From: a bacterium
GTDB taxonomy: Bacteria > Patescibacteriota > Minisyncoccia > Phycocordibacterales > Phycocordibacteraceae
Direction: 5' to 3'
DNA: 35,439 nt
Assembly: GCA_030651285.1 (NCBI GenBank)
Contig: JAUSCN010000013.1
Location: 119,697-155,135, forward strand
Shown: positions 8,901 to 17,795 of the stretch, piece by piece
Numbering within the stretch: position 1 is the stretch's first letter
Layout of the letters: the number at the start of each line of letters is the position of its first letter
Position numbers and translations under genes: made by a program
Notes under the pieces: generated by a model
The model's input: only the letters and a program-made list of their open reading frames with translations
The model's database searches: none
What the model was told of the DNA's origin: nothing

Positions 8901-9304
8901 GAGATAAAAATGCTGGACTTATCGTTGAGATGGCTCGCGTTCGTGTTCTTGCGTCGGAAGCGCTGCAATTGCGCCAGAAGGAGGGCATTAAAGTGCGCCA
9001 ACCGCTCGCGACACTTTTCGTACCGGATGCGCTCTCTCCAGAAATCGCGCAGATTCTCGCTGATGAAGTAAATGTGAAAAAGGTAATTACGGGAAAAGAA
9101 CTCTCGCTTGATACGGTACTTACGCCCGAGCTCATTAAGGAGGGTGATGAGCGAGATCTTGCGCGTGCGGTCGCTGAGGCGCGTAAGACCGAAGGATTTT
9201 CTCCCAAAGATAAGGCGCATGCGGAAATAACTCCGGAGGGGAAGCATTCTGTTACGCTCTCGACTGGTGCGACACGCTTCAATCTTGTCCGCGATGCGAC
9301 ATAA
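5930..9304 (+). CDS. ileS: Isoleucyl-tRNA synthetase (type 2) with inserted histidine-phosphatase domain
   Basis: Class I synthetase for tRNA-Ile, 1124 residues. It resembles the eukaryote-like IleRS type 2: [16 protein letters not shown] near the N-terminus, a CP1 editing domain with TTPWTLPGN, a [11 protein letters not shown] segment, the KMSKS loop K798-S802 (QKMSKSKGN), and a C-terminal anticodon-binding and tail region. The HIGH signature is replaced by G53-I-H-H56, the swapped GxHH form described for mupirocin hyper-resistant IleRS2. About 190 residues (roughly 491-683) are inserted between [10 protein letters not shown] and [16 protein letters not shown]. They form a histidine-phosphatase (phosphoglycerate-mutase-like) domain with [11 protein letters not shown] (R499-H500-G501) and VTHG (T639-H640-G641). 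An upstream in-frame ATG at 5867 would add 21 residues but lies before the -10 box, so 5930 is preferred. The stop overlaps recO. Confidence 0.96.
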   Translation: MGAPEKSEAAKREEAILAFWERERIFEKSLQKKSPKGDFVFYEGPPTANGKPGIHHLESRAFKDAIPRYKTMRGYRVNRRAGWDTHGLPVELQVEKELGFSGKKDIEAYGIAAFNKKCRESVFTYIDLWEKFTKRIGYWVDESKAYFTFDSAYMETVWHLFAQSAKDGRLYKDYKVLPWCSRCGTALSSHELAQGYTDVKDITITAKFELVDEPGTFLLAWTTTPWTLPGNIALAVGADIEYGIYEQDGIRIIIAKKLAEKQTGLSEVVTTLYGRDLVGKKYKPLYDFAKEISAEGEKAKFEKAFQVHAADFVTTEDGTGIVHTAVMYGQEDFELGNKIGLPKVHLVNPEGKYVSGTGFLAGRSVVDEETSIEILKDLQARGLLFKKESYTHSYPFCWRCKTRLIYYARDSWYIRMSDLRAKLVAENKNIHWEPEYIREGRMGEWLANAKDWAISRERYWGTPLPIWQSEDGKDQMVVGSIDELKKYTKKSGNTYLVMRHGESEGNVKGIFDSDGMSTNSLTEKGRIQARDSAVPLKGKKIRRVYASPFLRTRQTAEIVAETLGFPKEEIIYDDRLREFKFGEFDQKSSFKELLAWKAAHDFADPVSGGESYLDAKRRFGSFIYDLEREYTDETIIIVTHGIAFESLYTVIAGADKVESAKMLDSIINSVKQAEVRTLDFIPLPHNEDYELDLHRPYIDDVVLVSEKGTELHRVKEVMDVWFDSGAMPFAQAAKERGNESIESFLKKVEYPANFISEAIDQTRGWFYTLLAVGAMYGRGAAFKNAISLGHLLDAEGQKMSKSKGNVVDPWVEMEKWGVDALRFWMYSVTQPGDSKNYDEKTVKEAAKALSWFENSVKFYDLFKDLSRTKSIPTVVDRWMKVRVDKTVLAVTNAMDEYRPFEATRAIAALFEDLSQWYVRRIRERARSGDGAALETLEYVLRTSSLLLAPFAPFLAEEAYAKVKRFNDPESVHLAEWPEVKKTFSFRNLFNGDKNAGLIVEMARVRVLASEALQLRQKEGIKVRQPLATLFVPDALSPEIAQILADEVNVKKVITGKELSLDTVLTPELIKEGDERDLARAVAEARKTEGFSPKDKAHAEITPEGKHSVTLSTGATRFNLVRDAT

Positions 9305-9863
9305 GTACGACACGAGAGGCATTGTTCTTTCTCGAATCCCTTCGGGAGAAGCGAATGCGCTCGTGACGATTCTCACGCCAGAGCTCGGACTCGTATATGC
9401 GCGTGCGCAAGGTGTTCGGCACTCTGGCGCGAAGCTTTCTGCGGCACTCGCGACGCTCGCTGAAAGTAGTGTGATGCTTGTGCGAGGGAAGGAGGGGTGG
9501 CGGGTCGTTGGAGCGGTCCTTGAGGAGAATTGGTTTGATAGGATTGCAAACTTTTCTTCTCGCAAAAGAGCTGCACGCATCTCGGGTCTTCTAATGAGAC
9601 TTGTTGCAGGCGAGGTTCGTGACCCAGCTCTATTTAGTATCGTCAGGGGGTTCTTCGAGGCACTCGCTACACTTCCTGATGATGCACACGAGGCCGCCGA
9701 GATGCTTGCTGCGCTTCGCGCGCTATCAGTGCTCGGGCTCGATGCGGGGGAGATTCCAGGTGAGTCCGCGGTGTTTGCTGCTCCTGTGCTCGCATCAATC
9801 GGTGCGGAGCGCACGAACTACATCACACGCATCAATCGCGGTATTACAGCCTCAGGACTTTAA
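9294..9863 (+). CDS. recO: DNA repair protein RecO, short form
   Basis: RecO helps load RecA onto gapped DNA in the RecFOR pathway. The N-terminal OB-fold is clear: [19 protein letters not shown] followed by [20 protein letters not shown] and the strand-rich [14 protein letters not shown]. At 189 residues it is shorter than the usual ~240, and the C-terminal part with the zinc-binding cysteines seen in many RecO proteins is absent. The start at 9294 overlaps the end of ileS by 11 bases (ATGCGACATAA), a translational-coupling arrangement. recA is present elsewhere in this window. An alternative start at 9267 would add nine residues inside ileS and is less likely. Confidence 0.82.
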   Translation: MRHKYDTRGIVLSRIPSGEANALVTILTPELGLVYARAQGVRHSGAKLSAALATLAESSVMLVRGKEGWRVVGAVLEENWFDRIANFSSRKRAARISGLLMRLVAGEVRDPALFSIVRGFFEALATLPDDAHEAAEMLAALRALSVLGLDAGEIPGESAVFAAPVLASIGAERTNYITRINRGITASGL

Positions 9864-9902
9864 TGCTTCATCGTGCGCTGCGCGAACTTGCCTGAGGGGA
9901 GG

Positions 9903-9908
9903 TATACT
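9903..9908 (+). promoter_or_regulatory. -10 box of the surface-protein gene at 9917
   Basis: TATACT ends eight bases before the ATG at 9917, again predicting an almost leaderless mRNA. No convincing -35. Confidence 0.5.
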
Positions 9909-9916
9909 GATATGCA

Positions 9917-11806
9917 ATGTTACAGCGCCCTGAAGATGACACTGGTTCGCTAGAGCGAGCTCGCGAGCATTTATACAAACCTGGAGTAGTGATGCACGAT
10001 ATGCGTGCGCCGATGAGTGCTTTTCATAAAGATGCGGTGCCTCACGAATGGAGAGAAGAGGAGGCTCCTAAACCTCGACCGCGAGTCACGGGTCGGCACG
10101 TCCGTTTCGCAGGAATATTTTTCGCGGCAGCATTTTTCTTCTTCCTCTTGTCGCTCGGTGGCGTCAGTTACTTCTTCTTCTATGGCGGAAATTCGGTCTC
10201 GGTAGAGCAGATTACTGTCGATATTCAGGGGCCCACGATGATCGCTGGCGGGGACACGGTACCTCTATCGCTCGCGATAACAAATAAGAATCCGACCGCG
10301 ATAGAGAATGCAATGCTCGAGATAACGTTTCCAAGTGGCACACGGAATGCGACCGATGTGTTAAATGCGTATCCTCGATATGTCGAAAATCTCGGCACGC
10401 TTCAGAGTGGTGCGACCGTGATGCGGTCGGTCAAGGCAGTGATGTTCGGTGGGGCGGGGCAAAACCTATCGCTTCCGGTTTCTCTTACGTACACCACGGG
10501 CGGTTCTGATGCTGTCTTTGTGAAGAAGTCGTCATATGCTCTCACGATCTCCTCGACGCCGCTTTCAATATCGGTTGATACGGCTGCCGAGACGGTGTCA
10601 GGGAAACCTCTGATTCTCACAGTTTCAGTCCGTTCAAATGCGACTGTGCCGCTCTCAGATGTCGTTCTTGTTGGAGCATTTCCTTTCGGATTTTCAGTCG
10701 ACTCTTCGTCGGTCTCTATGAGTAACTCGAGCTTCGCTCTTGGTACTTTGCAGCCTGGCGTGCTGAAGACTGTGAAGATCACCGGAACGCTTATGGGGCA
10801 GGATAAGGAGAAACGCGTCTTCCGCTTCACTGTGGGAACTGCGAAGTCCGCACAAGATCAGGCGCTCGCTGTTTCGTACATGAGTCAGGATGCGAATGTC
10901 ACGATCACAACTCCATTTATCGATACAAACATCGCAGTCAATGGAAATACGGTAGAGAATCCAATTGTTTCTCCTGGGAGTCGGCAGGACGTCACTGTGT
11001 CTTATAAAAACACACTTCCTACCAACGTAACGAATGCGACGGTTACGGTCACTATATCAGGCCCTGCGGTTGACTATGCAAGTATCACTTCACAAGATGG
11101 TTTCTATCGTTCCGCCGATCATTCTGTCGTTTTTAGTCAGGACACGGATCCCGATCTGGGGATGTTAGCTCCAGATGCTGTTGGGTCTGGCTCATTCAGT
11201 TTCTCAACGTTGCCAGTGGAGGGGCTTGGGCCAGCTCCGACGATCACATTTTCGATATCTGTGGCAGGGTCGCGAGACGGTCAGGAGAATGTGCCGGAGC
11301 AGGTAAGCTCTACAATACTGAAGACAGTAAAAGTTTCGACAGTAGCCGCTCTCACGGCATATTCGCTGCATAATTTTGGATCTATTAGCAACAGCGGCCC
11401 TATTCCTCCGCGCGCTAATCAAGTCACGACCTATTCTGTTGTGTGGAACGTTCAGAATAAAGGGAATGCTATTGCTGGTGGTTCGGTCACCTCAAAGCTG
11501 CCGAACTATGTGACGTATTCAGGGGCGACTGCTGGTTCGGGATCATTCACGTACGATTCAAAAACACATGTAGTGACCTGGAGTACTGGCGACCTTACGC
11601 AGAGCGCTACTGCGCAAGGAATGTTCAAGGTCTCGATTACACCTTCAACGTCACAGAAGGGAAGTTCTCCTGCGCTCACGGGCAGCATGTCATTTTCTGG
11701 GTATGACCGCTTTGCGGGAGTGTCGGTTTCAGCAACTGCAGATCCTGTGACAACCGAAACCACTCAGGAGCCCGGATATACTGCAGCGAGCGCGATTGTG
11801 CAGTAA
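9917..11806 (+). CDS. Single-pass membrane protein with extracellular Ig-like/DUF11-type repeats
   Basis: Function unknown. 629 residues: a charged cytoplasmic N-terminus of about 60 residues ending in RPRVTGRHVRFA, one long hydrophobic transmembrane segment (about 65-90, rich in Phe), then over 500 residues of Ser/Thr/Val-rich beta-sandwich sequence. Repeated patterns such as 'LGTLQSGATV', 'LGTLQPGVLKTVKI' and 'LGMLAPDAVGSGSF' mark successive domains of the DUF11/CARDB-like kind, and a final block contains KLPNYVTYSG and VTWSTGDL. There is no cysteine-rich or catalytic motif. It probably stands on the cell surface as a structural or adhesive protein. It sits alone between recO and glyS with its own -10 box, with no functional link to either. 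Confidence 0.8.
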   Translation: MLQRPEDDTGSLERAREHLYKPGVVMHDMRAPMSAFHKDAVPHEWREEEAPKPRPRVTGRHVRFAGIFFAAAFFFFLLSLGGVSYFFFYGGNSVSVEQITVDIQGPTMIAGGDTVPLSLAITNKNPTAIENAMLEITFPSGTRNATDVLNAYPRYVENLGTLQSGATVMRSVKAVMFGGAGQNLSLPVSLTYTTGGSDAVFVKKSSYALTISSTPLSISVDTAAETVSGKPLILTVSVRSNATVPLSDVVLVGAFPFGFSVDSSSVSMSNSSFALGTLQPGVLKTVKITGTLMGQDKEKRVFRFTVGTAKSAQDQALAVSYMSQDANVTITTPFIDTNIAVNGNTVENPIVSPGSRQDVTVSYKNTLPTNVTNATVTVTISGPAVDYASITSQDGFYRSADHSVVFSQDTDPDLGMLAPDAVGSGSFSFSTLPVEGLGPAPTITFSISVAGSRDGQENVPEQVSSTILKTVKVSTVAALTAYSLHNFGSISNSGPIPPRANQVTTYSVVWNVQNKGNAIAGGSVTSKLPNYVTYSGATAGSGSFTYDSKTHVVTWSTGDLTQSATAQGMFKVSITPSTSQKGSSPALTGSMSFSGYDRFAGVSVSATADPVTTETTQEPGYTAASAIVQ

Positions 11807-11852
11807 GGCAGAAATCCTTGCATGTCAGGCTTCTTTATTGCACTCTGTTGAT

Positions 11853-13178
11853 ATGTCTGATCAGACTCTGATGGAAAAGCTTATATCTCTCGCCAAGCGT
11901 CGCGGGTTCATATTCCCGGGTTCTGAGATCTATGGCGGGCTCGCGGGCACATTTGATTATGGTCCTCTCGGTGTCGTTCTTAAAGAGAATGTCGAGCGTC
12001 TCTGGCTGCAGATGTTCCGTGACGATCGCGATGATATGTATGGTGTCGATGCCGCTATTTTGATGAACTCGAAGATCTGGGAGGCGAGTGGGCACGTCTC
12101 TGGATTTTCAGATCCGCTTGTCGAGTGCGAAAAGTGCAAGCGACGTTTCCGTGCTGATCATCTCGATGGTTCTGGGAAGTGTCCTGAATGTGAGGGGAAG
12201 TTGGGGGACGTTCGGCAGTTCAACATGATGTTCAAGACGCATGCTGGTGCAAACGAAGATACATCAGCCGTCGTGTATCTGCGTCCAGAGACTGCCGGAG
12301 GTATCTTCGCGAACTTCAAGAACGTCGTGGACTCGATACATCCGAAGTTGCCCTTCGGTATTGCGCAGATAGGGAAGGCGTTCCGAAATGAGATTGCTCC
12401 GCGAGACTTTATATTTCGCCTTCGTGAATTGTCACAGATGGAGGTGGAATATTTCGTACATCCGTCGGAGTGGGAGCAGGCATTCGAAGGGTGGCGCAAG
12501 ATGATGCATCTTTTCGCGAAAGCGATCGGGATACCGCAGGACTCAGTGCATGAGCTCGAGGTTGCTGCTGAAGATCGTGCCCACTACAGCAAGCGCACTA
12601 TCGATTTTGAATTCGACTATCCGTTCGGTCGAAAAGAGCTTTGGGGTCTCGCATACCGCACTGATTTTGACCTCTCTGCTCACGAAAAGCATTCCAATGT
12701 CGAGCTCAAGTATCTCGACGAGACGGCTGGAGTGAAATTCACTCCGCATGTAATCGAGCCATCGCTCGGTGTTGATCGTACGGTGCTTGCAATTCTTTCA
12801 AGCGCGTACCGTGAAGACTCTATGGGTGGGGAGGTACGCACGTATCTCGCTCTCGCACCGAAGATCGCGCCGGTAAAAGCGATGGTGTCGCCGCTTTTGA
12901 AGAACAAGCCTGAGCTTGTTGCGAAAGCTCGCGAAGTACGCGCAGAACTCAAAAAGGTGCATCCGGCAATCGCGTGGGATGACAACGGAAACATCGGTAA
13001 GCGCTATCGCCGTCAGGACGAGATCGGTACGCCGTTCTGTGTCACGATCGACTTCGATACTCTTGGCGAAACGCCTGAGCTCAAAGACACAGTGACTTTG
13101 CGTCATCGTGATACAGGGGAGCAGGAGCGCCTCACTATGCCAGAAGTCGCCGAGCGCATCCGCTCAGTCATCCAATAG
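11853..13178 (+). CDS. glyS: Glycyl-tRNA synthetase, single-chain type
   Basis: Class II synthetase of the dimeric (alpha2, eukaryote-like) GlyRS family, 441 residues. Visible parts are the N-terminal LAKRRGFIFPGSEIYGG with FDYGPLG, a four-cysteine cluster (C92, C95, C110, C113) that could bind zinc, the class II motif 2 region FRNEIAPRDFIFRLRE, a motif 3 region with SLGVDRTVLAIL, and a C-terminal anticodon-binding domain ending at TMPEVAERIRSVI. The ORF extends 19 codons upstream to 11796, overlapping the preceding gene. The ATG at 11853 is preferred because the conserved family start (M..L..LAKRRGF) begins there. No Shine-Dalgarno. Confidence 0.96.
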   Translation: MSDQTLMEKLISLAKRRGFIFPGSEIYGGLAGTFDYGPLGVVLKENVERLWLQMFRDDRDDMYGVDAAILMNSKIWEASGHVSGFSDPLVECEKCKRRFRADHLDGSGKCPECEGKLGDVRQFNMMFKTHAGANEDTSAVVYLRPETAGGIFANFKNVVDSIHPKLPFGIAQIGKAFRNEIAPRDFIFRLRELSQMEVEYFVHPSEWEQAFEGWRKMMHLFAKAIGIPQDSVHELEVAAEDRAHYSKRTIDFEFDYPFGRKELWGLAYRTDFDLSAHEKHSNVELKYLDETAGVKFTPHVIEPSLGVDRTVLAILSSAYREDSMGGEVRTYLALAPKIAPVKAMVSPLLKNKPELVAKAREVRAELKKVHPAIAWDDNGNIGKRYRRQDEIGTPFCVTIDFDTLGETPELKDTVTLRHRDTGEQERLTMPEVAERIRSVIQ

Positions 13179-13186
13179 GGGAGTTG

Positions 13187-13202
13187 TGTTAGGATGCTCG
13201 TA
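13187..13202 (+). promoter_or_regulatory. Extended -10 promoter of the AI-2E family permease, leaderless start
   Basis: TGT-TAGGAT (-10 at 13190-13195) is six bases before the ATG at 13202. The same TGTTAGGAT string precedes rpsF. Confidence 0.62.
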
Positions 13203-14263
13203 TGAGCAAAGAGCTACGAATTTCCATCTCGGCAGGTACGGTCATTACGACACTTTTGATCGTGGCTGGCGCATATGTATTCTGGCTGCTTCGCGACCTT
13301 GCACTTCTTGTGTTGACTGCCATCATCATCGCTTCGGCTATAGAACCGCAGATCGCTTTCTTCATTAGACAGCGTATGCCGCGTTTCGTGGCAGCGCTGC
13401 TCGTTTATACGGTTGTGTTCGGTTCCGTATTTTCGCTTCTATACTTCTTCTTTCCGCCAATCATCGCTGATGCTACGAACTTCTTTTCGGCGATGCCGCG
13501 ATATCTCGATACGATAAATGCCGTCTCGTCGCTCCCAGGCATTTCAAACGCCGCAAGTTTGGTTACTGAGCAGCACAGCATACAGTCTTTCGTGCAGACA
13601 CTCCTCTCGTTCCAGTCGGTCTTTACAGCAAGTTCGGAGGGTGTGCTGCAGGTTCTTGTAACTTTCTTCGGCGGTATCTTCTCACTTGCGCTCGTCATCG
13701 TCCTCTCGTTCTACTTTGCGCTTCAGGACACCGGAGTTGATGACTTTCTTCGTATGGTGATGCCGGTAGCGTACGAGGAATACTCTGTCGATTTATGGAA
13801 GCGCTCCCAGAAGAAGATTGGGCTGTGGATGCAGGGACAGATACTCCTCTCGGTCATTGTGGGCATTCTCGTGTATCTCGGACTCCTCATTATCGGCATA
13901 CCCTATGCACTCCTCATTTCAGTGTTCACGGCTATGGCAGAAATTATTCCTATTTTTGGATCCCTCATAGCGGGGACGGTGGCAGTTATTGTCGCGTATT
14001 CTGATGGTGGCATCTCGCTCGGAGCCATCGTCCTTGGTCTCTACATTGTTGTGAATCAGTTCGAGTCGAACCTCATTTATCCGCTTATTGTGAAGAAGAT
14101 TGTCGGCATTTCTCCACTTCTTGTCATTGTGGCACTTATCGCTGGGTACACTCTTGCGGGATTCCTCGGGGCACTGCTCTCGGTACCACTCGCTGCGGTT
14201 GCACTTGAGTTTATTTCTGATTTCGATAAGAAGAAACGCCGTGTCATGCACGAGCCTGTGTAA
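13202..14263 (+). CDS. AI-2E family transporter (PerM/TqsA-like permease)
   Basis: Polytopic inner-membrane protein of 353 residues, matching the family's usual length. It has about seven to eight hydrophobic segments: two near the N-terminus (residues 12-30 and 35-53), one at about 63-85, an extracytoplasmic stretch (about 90-140), then clustered helices to the C-terminus. Family-like features include the central QILLSVIVGILVYLGLLIIGIP, a MAEIIPIFGSLIAG segment and a C-terminal PLAAVALEF. Members include putative exporters of autoinducer-2 and sodium/proton antiporters, so the substrate here cannot be assigned. The gene lies between glyS and metG, with its own leaderless-type promoter. Confidence 0.88.
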   Translation: MSKELRISISAGTVITTLLIVAGAYVFWLLRDLALLVLTAIIIASAIEPQIAFFIRQRMPRFVAALLVYTVVFGSVFSLLYFFFPPIIADATNFFSAMPRYLDTINAVSSLPGISNAASLVTEQHSIQSFVQTLLSFQSVFTASSEGVLQVLVTFFGGIFSLALVIVLSFYFALQDTGVDDFLRMVMPVAYEEYSVDLWKRSQKKIGLWMQGQILLSVIVGILVYLGLLIIGIPYALLISVFTAMAEIIPIFGSLIAGTVAVIVAYSDGGISLGAIVLGLYIVVNQFESNLIYPLIVKKIVGISPLLVIVALIAGYTLAGFLGALLSVPLAAVALEFISDFDKKKRRVMHEPV

Positions 14264-14269
14264 GTTCCC

Positions 14270-15703
14270 ATGAGTGCGCGCTACATCACCACTGCATTGC
14301 CATATGTGAATGCTGACCCGCATCTCGGGCATGCGCTCGAATTTGTCGAGGCAGATTTTCTCGCGCGCACGTTGCGTGCGCAGGGGACTGAGGTCTTCTT
14401 CAACATTGGTACCGATGAGCACGGGGCAAAGGTCGCCAAGAAAGCGGAAGAAGCAGGGAAGGATCCTCAGGAATACGTCGACGAGTACGCCGTGCGTTTC
14501 AAAGAGTTTGCTGCTCGGATGGACATCTCGGAAGACTCATTCATTCGCACGACCGATCCTGCGCATATTGCCGCCGCACAGGCGTTCTGGGAGCGCTGCA
14601 CCGCTGCGGGCGATATCTATAAAGCGTCATATGAGGTGAAGTACTGTGTCGGCTGCGAGCTTGAGAAGACCGATTCAGAACTTGTGCATGGGCACTGTTC
14701 GCTTCACCCGAATCTCGAAATAGAAACCCGCGAAGAGGAGAATTACTATTTCAAGTTTTCTAAATATCAAGACGTATTGCTTGCGCATTACGCAGCACAA
14801 AAGGATTTTGTCGTGCCAGAAGAGCGCATGCGTGAAATAACCGCGTTTGTCAGTGCAGGACTGAAGGACTTCAGTATCTCCCGACGGAAAGAGAAGTTGT
14901 CGTGGGGTGTGCCAGTGCCTGGCGATCCTGATCAGGTCATGTATGTCTGGTTTGATGCTCTCGTGAACTATGTGTCGGCGATTGGTTGGCCGACTGATGA
15001 ACATCGTTTCTCGAAGTGGTGGCCGGTCACACAACTTGCCGGGAAGGACAATTTACGTCAGCAGGCAGCGATGTGGCAGGCAATGCTGCTTTCAGCGGGT
15101 CTATCGTTTTCTCGAAACATTTTCATTCACGGGTTCATCACTTCAGGAGGGCAGAAGATGAGTAAATCGCTCGGTAATGTCATTAATCCGGTCGATCTGA
15201 TGGAGAAATATGGCACTGACGCAGTTCGCTATATTCTTTTGCGGCACGTAAGCCATACAGAGGACTCAGATCTCACGCTCGAGGCTATTCATGATCACTA
15301 CACGGCTCATCTTACGAACGGGCTGGGCAACCTCGTCGCTCGAGTCATGACGCTTGCTGAGAAGCATCTGTCGCAGCCAGTCGTACTTTCAGATGCGGAT
15401 ACTATGATTGATCAATCATTTCTTACCGCTATCGATGCGTTCCGTTTCAATGAAGCTATGGATTTGGTATTTGCAAAAGCTGCAGCAGCCGATGTGTTCA
15501 TGGCAGAGCGCATGCCGTATAAGAAGATAAAGAGTGAGGATGTTAGTGAGCAGAAGGTTGCACGTCACGATATGGAATATCTGGTTAGGCAAATCGCAAA
15601 TATCGCTGCGCATCTCACCTCTGCGATGCCACGCACGGCAGCAATAGTTGCTGAGGCAGTCCGTACCAATAAAAAACCAGACAATATCTTCCCGCGATTA
15701 TGA
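14270..15703 (+). CDS. metG: Methionyl-tRNA synthetase
   Basis: Class I synthetase charging initiator and elongator tRNA-Met, 477 residues. HIGH-type motif H18-L-G-H21 in NADPHLGHA; connective peptide with C126-V-G-C129 and a C143/H146 pair in place of a full zinc knuckle; GKDNLRQQAAMWQ in the active-site region; KMSKS loop at 296-300 (QKMSKSLGN); C-terminal helical anticodon-binding domain. The family usually has 'GKD..RFH' where this protein has GKDNLRQQ. There is no C-terminal tRNA-binding (OB) extension. The start lies six bases after the upstream permease stop, and the stop overlaps tatD by four bases (ATGA). Confidence 0.96.
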   Translation: MSARYITTALPYVNADPHLGHALEFVEADFLARTLRAQGTEVFFNIGTDEHGAKVAKKAEEAGKDPQEYVDEYAVRFKEFAARMDISEDSFIRTTDPAHIAAAQAFWERCTAAGDIYKASYEVKYCVGCELEKTDSELVHGHCSLHPNLEIETREEENYYFKFSKYQDVLLAHYAAQKDFVVPEERMREITAFVSAGLKDFSISRRKEKLSWGVPVPGDPDQVMYVWFDALVNYVSAIGWPTDEHRFSKWWPVTQLAGKDNLRQQAAMWQAMLLSAGLSFSRNIFIHGFITSGGQKMSKSLGNVINPVDLMEKYGTDAVRYILLRHVSHTEDSDLTLEAIHDHYTAHLTNGLGNLVARVMTLAEKHLSQPVVLSDADTMIDQSFLTAIDAFRFNEAMDLVFAKAAAADVFMAERMPYKKIKSEDVSEQKVARHDMEYLVRQIANIAAHLTSAMPRTAAIVAEAVRTNKKPDNIFPRL

Positions 15704-16500
15704 GCATGCGCTACTTCGATGCACACTGTCACGTACAGTTCGATCAGTACGCGCATGATGCAGATGAGCTCATCGTGAAGATGGGTAGCGAAGGTGTCGG
15801 GGGTATCGTAGTCGGTGTCGACGAAGAGTCTTCAAAGAAGGCGTTGGTTCTGGCAGAGAAATACGAGCATCTTTACGCTTCTGTTGGGCTTCATCCGAAT
15901 CATGTGGGAGAAGAAGTATTTGATATGAGTGCGTACCGCGCGCTCGCGGAGCATCCGAAAGTTGTTGCAGTTGGGGAGTGTGGTCTAGATTACTACCGTC
16001 CCGTCGAAGTAAATGATGAGGTGAAGAGAATTCAAAAAGAAGTATTCAAGAAGCATATAGAACTTGCGGCATTGCTGCATAAACCGCTTATTATTCATGC
16101 CCGCCCAAGCAAAGGCACTCAAGATGCATATCACGATGTAATTACAATCCTGCAGGATGCGAAAATTAGACATCCGGATTTGCGCGGAGACATTCACTTC
16201 TTCGTCGGTGGAGTGGCTGAGGCGGAAGCCTTCTTCGTACTCGATTTTACGATCTCATTTACCGCAGTTATTACCTTTGCACGCGACTATGATGCCGTCA
16301 TCCGTGCCGCGCCACTTGACCGGATTCTTTCGGAAACTGACGCTCCGTATCTTGCACCTGCTTCTCGACGTGGAGAGCGCAATGACCCTTTTGCCGTCCA
16401 GGACGTGGTAGCAAAAATGGCCGAAATACGCGGCGAAGACGCTGACCGTGTCCGTCTGGTCACGCTCGAGAACTCGAAGCGCCTTTTCGGGATTGCGTAG
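15700..16500 (+). CDS. tatD: TatD family metal-dependent hydrolase
   Basis: Putative metal-dependent DNase/3'-5' exonuclease of the TatD amidohydrolase-like family, 266 residues, the normal length. The N-terminal metal-binding FDAHCH (H9, H11), the central VGECGLDYYR with catalytic Glu, HARPSKG for the usual 'HsR', and the C-terminal ETDAPYLAP motif with metal-binding Asp are all present. The usual 'HCFSG' element reads HFFVGG, and a slightly longer insertion follows the HARPS segment. It starts inside the metG stop (ATGA); a second ATG six bases on (15706) is equally possible. The metG-tatD neighbourhood is common in bacteria. Confidence 0.93.
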   Translation: MSMRYFDAHCHVQFDQYAHDADELIVKMGSEGVGGIVVGVDEESSKKALVLAEKYEHLYASVGLHPNHVGEEVFDMSAYRALAEHPKVVAVGECGLDYYRPVEVNDEVKRIQKEVFKKHIELAALLHKPLIIHARPSKGTQDAYHDVITILQDAKIRHPDLRGDIHFFVGGVAEAEAFFVLDFTISFTAVITFARDYDAVIRAAPLDRILSETDAPYLAPASRRGERNDPFAVQDVVAKMAEIRGEDADRVRLVTLENSKRLFGIA

Positions 16501-16521
16501 CCAGCAGGGCAGTGCTCGTCC

Positions 16522-16550
16522 TTGCGGGCATCAAAATCCCATGTTAGGAT
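16522..16550 (+). promoter_or_regulatory. Promoter of the rpsF-ssb-rpsR operon
   Basis: TTGCGG (16522-16527), 17-base spacer, TAGGAT (16545-16550) preceded by TGT (extended -10). The rpsF ATG follows the -10 by nine bases. Confidence 0.68.
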
Positions 16551-16559
16551 GCCGCTATT

Positions 16560-17051
16560 ATGGCTAAGACTAAGGGCGAAAAAGTGCACGAACATGAGGC
16601 TCTTGAGAGTGAGGGTTCTGAGTCGCGCGTATACGAACTCGGTTTCCATCTTGATCCTGAGCTTCCTACTGAGGAGGTAAAGAAGGCGTACCAGGCGGTT
16701 CGCAGTCTTATTGAGGACAAGGGGAGCATTGTCGTCGAGAGCGAGCCTGAGAAGATCCAGCTTGCCTACACCATTTCTCGCCAGGAGGTAGCAGGTCGCC
16801 GCGATTTCGACTCCGCGTACTTCTCATGGGTCGTATACGAAACTTCGGCTGAGAATCATGCTGAGATTCTCTCAGCAATAAACGCAGAGAAGCGCATTGT
16901 CCGTTTCATCGATCTTATTACGACTAAGGAAGCCGCACGTCATTTCATCGAGGCGCGCGAGCTCGCGATAAAGGCCCCGGAGACTGCAGAGGATGCAGAA
17001 GCTGTTCTTAGTACCGACCTCGATGCCGCAATCGAGAGTGCGGTGATATAA
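16560..17051 (+). CDS. rpsF: 30S ribosomal protein S6
   Basis: Component of the 30S platform that pairs with S18. 163 residues, with a core ferredoxin-like fold recognisable from YELGFHLDPELPTEEVKKAYQ through the IQLAYTISRQEVAGRRDFD strand to the C-terminal strand IVRFIDLI. It carries a non-conserved N-terminal extension of about 22 residues and a long acidic C-terminal extension (about 40 residues after TTKEAARHF). It is first in the canonical rpsF-ssb-rpsR operon, which also supports the call. No Shine-Dalgarno. Confidence 0.93.
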   Translation: MAKTKGEKVHEHEALESEGSESRVYELGFHLDPELPTEEVKKAYQAVRSLIEDKGSIVVESEPEKIQLAYTISRQEVAGRRDFDSAYFSWVVYETSAENHAEILSAINAEKRIVRFIDLITTKEAARHFIEARELAIKAPETAEDAEAVLSTDLDAAIESAVI

Positions 17052-17055
17052 CACC

Positions 17056-17514
17056 ATGTACCTTAACAAAGTCTTTCTGTACGGAAACCTTACCCGAGAT
17101 CCAGAGTTGAAAGCGTTGCCGTCAGGTCAGCAGATGGCCTCGTTCGGTCTCGCTACAAATCGTTCGTACAAGGACAAGAACGGACAGAAGCAAGAAGCGA
17201 CTGAGTTTCATAATATAGTCGCATTCGGTCGCCCAGCAGAAGTCATTGCTCAGTACATGAAGAAGGGTCGTCCATTGTACGTCGAGGGACGCATTCAGAC
17301 TCGTTCGTGGGAGAGTGAGGGTCAGAAGAAGTACCGCACGGAGGTCATTGTCGAAAACTTCCAGTTCGGTGACAGTGGCAGAGGACCAGCATCTCCCGCT
17401 TCGGGACTCCCGAAGGGGAACGAGGGGCAGTCGGCTGATGCGGCAGGGAATGATGGTGGGGAAGCGATTAAGTACCCAGACGAAGAGATTAACCCAGAAG
17501 ATATACCTTTCTAA
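17056..17514 (+). CDS. ssb: Single-stranded DNA-binding protein
   Basis: 152 residues. The N-terminal OB fold has the typical opening MYLNKVFLYGNLTRDPELK, the ATNRSYKD and EFHNIVAFGRPAEVIAQYMKKG segments, and the YVEGRIQTRSW strand. A Gly/Ser/Pro-rich disordered linker follows, and the protein ends in the acidic tip ..PEDIPF that recruits repair and replication partners. The gene sits between rpsF (four-base gap) and rpsR, the conserved bacterial order. Confidence 0.97.
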   Translation: MYLNKVFLYGNLTRDPELKALPSGQQMASFGLATNRSYKDKNGQKQEATEFHNIVAFGRPAEVIAQYMKKGRPLYVEGRIQTRSWESEGQKKYRTEVIVENFQFGDSGRGPASPASGLPKGNEGQSADAAGNDGGEAIKYPDEEINPEDIPF

Positions 17515-17525
17515 TATAACGAAAC

Positions 17526-17732
17526 ATGGCTTACCAATCTGAACGCGAAGAGATCGAGATCAAGAAGTTCATCGACTACAAGGATGTGGCGTACTTGAAG
17601 CAGTTCACGAATCCGCACGCGAAGATTCTTTCGAAGAAGCGCACGGGTATCCCGGCAGGGAAGCAGCGCGATATTGCTCAGGCAATAAAGCATGCTCGCT
17701 TCATGGCACTTATTCCGTACGTTGCGGCATAA
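17526..17732 (+). CDS. rpsR: 30S ribosomal protein S18
   Basis: 68 residues, normal length. The core IDYKDVAYLKQFTNPHAKI and RTGIPAGKQRDIAQAIKHARFMALIPY are diagnostic of S18. It binds next to S6 on the 30S platform. Last gene of the rpsF-ssb-rpsR operon, followed by a strong shared terminator. Confidence 0.97.
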   Translation: MAYQSEREEIEIKKFIDYKDVAYLKQFTNPHAKILSKKRTGIPAGKQRDIAQAIKHARFMALIPYVAA

Positions 17733-17760
17733 CGCTTTTCTTAAGTTCATAAAACAAAAA

Positions 17761-17787
17761 ACCGCCCCGAAAGGGGCGGTTTTTTTG
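17761..17787. terminator. Bidirectional terminator between rpsR and efp
   Basis: ACCGCCCC (17761-17768), GAAA loop, GGGGCGGT (17773-17780). There are T-runs on the plus-strand side and A-runs on the left that become T-runs on the minus strand, so one hairpin serves both convergent genes. Confidence 0.94.
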
Positions 17788-17795
17788 TTTTGTTC

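Noticed and set aside
8891-9814. Minus-strand open frame of 307 codons opposite ileS/recO
   Set aside because: Low-complexity Ala/Ser/Arg product, opposite two well-supported genes, with no promoter.
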